Part shown: positions 27,712 to 33,700 of the stretch, one piece after another
Numbering within the stretch: position 1 is the first letter of the stretch
Layout: each line of letters opens with the position of its first letter
DNA from: Diphasiastrum complanatum
Taxonomy: Eukaryota > Streptophyta > Lycopodiopsida > Lycopodiales > Lycopodiaceae
DNA length: 64,000 nt
Assembly: GCA_029204225.1 (NCBI GenBank)
Contig: CM055095.1
Span: forward strand, 66,985,940-67,049,939
Direction of reading: 5' to 3'
Translations under genes and position numbers: made by a program
Notes under the pieces: model-generated
Seen by the model: only the letters and a program-made list of their open reading frames with translations
Told to the model about the DNA's origin: nothing
Database searches by the model: none

Positions 27712-27752
<41 letters not shown>

Positions 27753-30700
27753 AGACTTGAATAAGGTTTTTGGAATTGGGATTTTCTACTCAAAAAATTG
27801 ACAAGCCTATAGATTTTCTAGCACCCATGGTAAGAGAAGAGATCCAATCGTTGTAGAATGTGGAGCCCAATCTCCATTCTAATATCAACTTACGACCAAA
27901 ATAAAGTGCATGAAATAGAGAGAAATATTGCAAAGAGAGTGATCAATCATTTGAGACAATGGAAATATGATAATCTCCATAGGAATAATGATAAGGACAA
28001 GCCCATCTACATGTAAATGTGAGCTATAGCAAAACTAAGATTATGCCAAGCTAAGCTAAGAATTACTATCCTAACAATTGATCTACACCATGAGGTGCCT
28101 ATTCACTGATCTACCACATGAGGTGCCTATTCATAACTAAGTATAAGGTCTAGAAAGTCAAGGCTAGAACTTGATAAGATTGAGCAAGCCAATCCAAATG
28201 CCAAGTCATACAAGACGAAGTGATTTTCAATGATAACAAGGCCCATGAGCCAACTGAAAAATAAGGGCTAATTGTTTTAGGGACCCAAAATCTCAGGCCC
28301 TCCATCAACAAACTTGTAGCCTTCAATTACATCCTTAACAAATTTAACCATTCACAACATACAAGAACTTCAAGCAATCCAAAAGAGATTTAGTTACATG
28401 TTGCATGTTTCTTGTAGCCTATACAATGTTTGCACTTTATAAGCATCCTTAGTGCATCAAAAGAACACAGTAGACAAGTAGCTAATATAAAGTTATTTTA
28501 TCGTAAATGCTCAAAGTGTGCCACCATTTTAAAATTGTTATTGGAAAGTATCAAAGCTTGATCTTGATTACGACAATCAAGAGTAATTGCTCTAAATGTA
28601 TTTGCACAAAAGAACCTTCATGTTTAAAAGATTTCACACATTTGACATGTTTACTTAAGCTGACCAAACAAACATTGAAGTTGAACAAAGACTTATTGCA
28701 TGTGTCTTATCAATTGATAATCATTTACCACATAAATCTCAAGAGCGTTGTCAGATGAGCACAACAGGGAAATATGTTTGCGACTGATTTGCTTGACTTC
28801 ATTTGGAAAATCATTTCTCCCTACTACATTGAAGCCCTTGTAAATCTCGATCGGTGGAACTGAGACATTTTCACTACCATTGTCGTCCAAAGCAAGTAAA
28901 ACCCCTACTTTTTCCTGCAAAATGCCACTTCAGTCTTCAACATAGTATTTTACCTTGCAAGGCATCTACAGGGGCTTAATAACCTGGTGTTGTAGTGCCA
29001 ACCACAAGAAACAAACTAGTGAAAAAATATTCCATCATTAACCTTCCCAACACACCAAAAATATGCCAGTACAAAGCCCAATTCTTCTTAATTTACAAGC
29101 ATAAAAGCTTAAGCTTGAAAGCAATGCAGGCTGGCAGCAAAAAAATATATCTTGCCTTAAAATATATCCCTTAGCCTTAAATGTGAGCTAAAGATGCAAG
29201 AAAGCATGAATGCACAACAATATATCTTGGAAGACATAACCCTAAAGTCCTCGATCAAATATCTTGTGATACTTGGATGACTAGGTCCCTGGCATTTAAC
29301 AAAGAAAAATAACTTTGTTATAAGTTAGCACCTTATATTATGCTATATTAGATTCCATGCATAGAGGGAGATAGACATGCAAGAGAAAAAAAAGTACAAG
29401 TCATTACAAAGCTGTCAACTTTGCAAATTGCTGACATATGTATTATGTGGCATGTCATATTCACGTTTAACTTTCAACTCTCAATAATAAGAAAATTGGA
29501 ATCATGATTGATCATTGCAATTACCTGTGAACTAGGTATGGCTGCACCATCATATCTGATGGTTGGAGTGATGCAAGGAAGTACCACATATTGAATATCT
29601 TGGTGTCTTCCTACATGGGGACAATGTTTTTGAGATCCATCGACACCTCTAGGGTGGCAGTGAAAGGCGATTACCACACATATAATGCTGCCATTGAGGA
29701 GGTGGGGCCACAGCATGTTGTACAGGTATAATGATCAATCAAACCATTTAACATTATGATTTATAACTACTCAGAAGGTTTAGCAGCTAGGCTCTCAAGG
29801 GTTTGCACAAACCTAGATAGTAGATTAAGTTTCTTATGTTTCCAATTTGGAACTCTGAACTAAGATTCTGATGCATTGTGCTCAATGCTTAATACTTATA
29901 GTATGTACTATGCGCTATGTACAATGTTCACAATTGAAATTTAAATGATCAATGACCAATCAATTGTCATGGACAATGCAACGAATTGCGTTGTCATGGG
30001 TAGGCTCGTTAATGAGACCTACCCCCACATTTTTTGGACACCTTGTGCTGCACATTGTCTAGACCTCTTGGTCGAGGATGTAGCCAAAATGCAATGGGTT
30101 AGGGAGGTGTAGACACAGGACGGGGTCCTTGGTGAGATTCATCACCAAGAGGCCGAGGGCCTTGGGCATGTTCAGGAGACACTCCACCCTGGATGTCTTG
30201 AGACCTACCCCCACCAAGTTTGTAACTCAATGTGCAATAATCACTATTGTGAGCACTAAGAATATGTGATAATTGATCACTACATTTGCTAATTGCCACT
30301 TCAAACTTGAAATTTGCCATTGTGTATTTACTAATGCTTTGAAGTGTGAAGTTTTCAACTTTGAAACCTTGATGATCATCATTGTATTAATGCAAACTCT
30401 AGATGCACTGCAAGTTCCCATTTATGTTCCTAGTCTTGGAACGACTGTTGAAAAGTTCATGCAAACTTGAGGCAAATGGTCATTTCAAATGAGTGGGCAC
30501 TGGGTGCAATAGGGGCCATCACAGCAGCTCAAGGGTAGGAGGTTCAAGCTGATCGTGCTCTCATCTTCATTTTGAGATGAGGCACAATCCATTGTCGTGG
30601 GCCTGCAGCCTATCTACATTGTCCTTCACCTTACAGATTGAGAGGGCTGCACATTGGGCCTTTTATATGAGTTCATGGATAGGTTGGGCGAGCAGCTGCG

Positions 30701-33700
30701 TCTTTGTACGACCATTGGCCCAAAGAGGTATACCACATTATAGTACTTACTATTGTTAGCTCTATACTATCTTGACTCCTTCCTTTGTATTTTGGCAGTT
30801 AAACGTCTATGTGTTGAAATCTGAAATGATGAATCCTTAGTTGAGTTTTCAGTTATCTAGATTCTATGCCATATGGTTGAGGGCTCATCATTGAACATTC
30901 AAATCTGTTATCTTACAGGCTTGAGGAGATCCAACGTCTTTGGTAAAGAAGGTGGGAGTGGTTTCATCAGCCCTTGCATGCTATGGCCCACATCCATCCA
31001 TTATGGAGGAGTGAGCAGCAATATGTTGATAGGGAGCTCCAGGATGGCTGGAATGCCTATGTCTCCCGAGTATATCCTGATGTATATAAACAGGATGAGC
31101 TCTTGGATGAGCTCCAGATATTCAGGCAAGAGACCATGAAGTTCTCCACTAGGCCCGCGCATTTGAGAGAGGGTAATGTATTACACAATGCAATCCATTT
31201 GGGATGATCATTGCAATTTTCCATTGTTACTAGTTGCATTTTATTACTTACAAAAAATACTTGCTTTGATAGCCAGTTTTTGATGAAATTTGAATCATTA
31301 TAAATATCAAATCCCAGATCACTCAGCACTGGCCTGGTAGGCTGGTACCTACCTAGTAGGTTATTTCGATGTTCTTAAAAGTTAGTCCTTCCTATTTACT
31401 ACTTGGTTGACGCTTCATACTTGAAATACACTATTGAATTGATTATTGTGATTTGTGGGCAATAATACATTTGTAAATCCTTGTGTGCCGGACCTGTCAC
31501 TCGAGCAGATGTAGCGCGTAGGAGGAGGGCAGAAGAGGGTACGAGCTCTCGTGCTCATGCCCTGATGATGAGTCTGAGCCTAAGGCATCATCAAAGTCAG
31601 AGTCCTCAGAGGAGGAGTGTGTAGAGGAGGGTCTGAGGAGACTGATCGTGAGGATAAGGGTGAGGATGAGGGGCATCCTGCCTCGGCCTTTGATGAGGAC
31701 ACTAGTCCTTGATGTTCGAGAGGAGACTACACTAGGCTTGGTAGCACCTTCGGAGGAGGCTCAAAGCCAGGAGAGCTTAGAAAGTACTCATGAGTCATAA
31801 CATGTTACTATTTATGATCATTTGACATTGATCATGATAAATATTATTGTTCCGTGTTCACTGTTCACTGTTTACATATCATGATGTTATCATCAAACAT
31901 ATGGATTCTGAAGATTGACATCATTGAAATTTGAGCAATGAGTATCTAATATCAATTTTAAGTTTTAACATTTTGACTTATCATGTTATGCATTGTGAAC
32001 CATGATGCTTTAAATTTTGAGTCTTATTATTGCCAGTTTGATTGTGCATTGTGTGCTCCACTAAGTTCTAATCAGAGAGAGAGAGAGAGAGAGATCTTTA
32101 TTAATGTCCTTGAAATACCGTAAGGTACATAGGACTAAAAAAAGTCACATGTCAAGTGTGCACATATAGGAGCTTAAAAGCTAAACTAGCTTAGAAAAAC
32201 AATAGCTGCAAACTCAAAAACTATATATAGTGAGATGACTGGCACAATCACAGCCCAACAGTCTGGTATAATAAATGTCCATCAGCCTGAAAAAAATGGT
32301 GTATAGTATGTTGTGAAACTATAGCTGAATGTGTCACGGACCTCTATCTCCGAGTGGACTATCGGTGTCGTCTCAACTGCTATTGAGTTCGAACTTTCAA
32401 CTGAGTCCTAACTCCTGACTCCTCCTGAGTCCTGACTCCTCCTGATTCCTGAGTCAGAAGTCCTAACTCCTGACTCACGGCTCAAGACTATTAGAACTTA
32501 GAAGCTACTAGTTAGTAGTTAGTAGCTACAACTTACTAGTTAATAGTTACTAGTTACATAATAGTAAATACAAGTTACTTACAACTTGCCCATTATGAAT
32601 CGCTAGTGGGATATATTACGGATGCATCTATGATAGATACATACATAAATATACATACACATATACACATATATATTATACAGGGATGAGGGTCCGGCCT
32701 TTTCGCGTCCGCGTCCAGCGTCCGGACCCGGAAGCGTCCGACCCCATGGTCAGGGAAAGGGCGGCAGATCGGGCTAACCGGGAGGCAGAGCGAGAGCGAC
32801 AGAACAATGCACCTAACGAGGGCGAGGAGTCAGTGGAGGATTCGTAGGAATGTTTAGAATAGATAGAGTCTAGCCGTATGTGGCTGACTGTTGTTATGTG
32901 ATTTTTGGCAGTAGATGAGGCAGCATTTAGTGTCTAACATAGTGTAAAGAACAGCCCCAGCCGTATATGGCGGGATACGTATTGTTAATTTGATACATCT
33001 GTTGAATTAATGTACAATGTGTTTTTTGTGCAACGCGTGCCTGTTGTAATGCAATGTAATGTATGTGTTTATGAAATGCTATCGGGGGGGTGTATTTCTG
33101 TGAAGTGCATCTGCCATCAATCTCTGCAGTTGAAACTAATTGAAAATATGATTCACACACGCACATACAATTCGAAATAAAATTGAAAACAGAGCATCAC
33201 ATTTACAAATTGACAAATACACAATGTGCAGCAAATAAAGTACGTCCAACACTGCATATAGGATGTAAAATGGTCTGAATACAGTGTCCGACCATCTGGC
33301 CGCCAAACATGGAACATGATAAAGTATGTTGAAATAAAGTCAACAAAACTCCTATAATTGCTAGAAAAGGAAAATTCTGGCGTTTAAAAAAAAGATATGC
33401 CTTTGAGAATGGCGTGCTTGCCATAACCTTTCCTGATGTGTTTCGCCATAATATTTTTCCAAAATGTTTTCCTAGTGGGGGAAACATATAGTTGGGGGAA
33501 ATACCTCTCCCCATGAAAAAAAGCTAGGGAAACATGCTTCCCCATAACTATGCATGAAAGTGACCAAAGAGCTACAAACTCCAGTTGACCAACACACTCT
33601 TAGGGTGGTTTCACACTACATTGCTTGGCAAGTCCTAATTTAAAATGGAGCCTCCCATTGGTCCAGGAAGGAAAAATGGGTCCCCCCCCTTTCAGACTTA

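Noticed and set aside
32390..32560. Repeated GAGTCCTGACTCCTC words as a regulatory array
   Set aside because: Irregular low-complexity DNA without conserved spacing.
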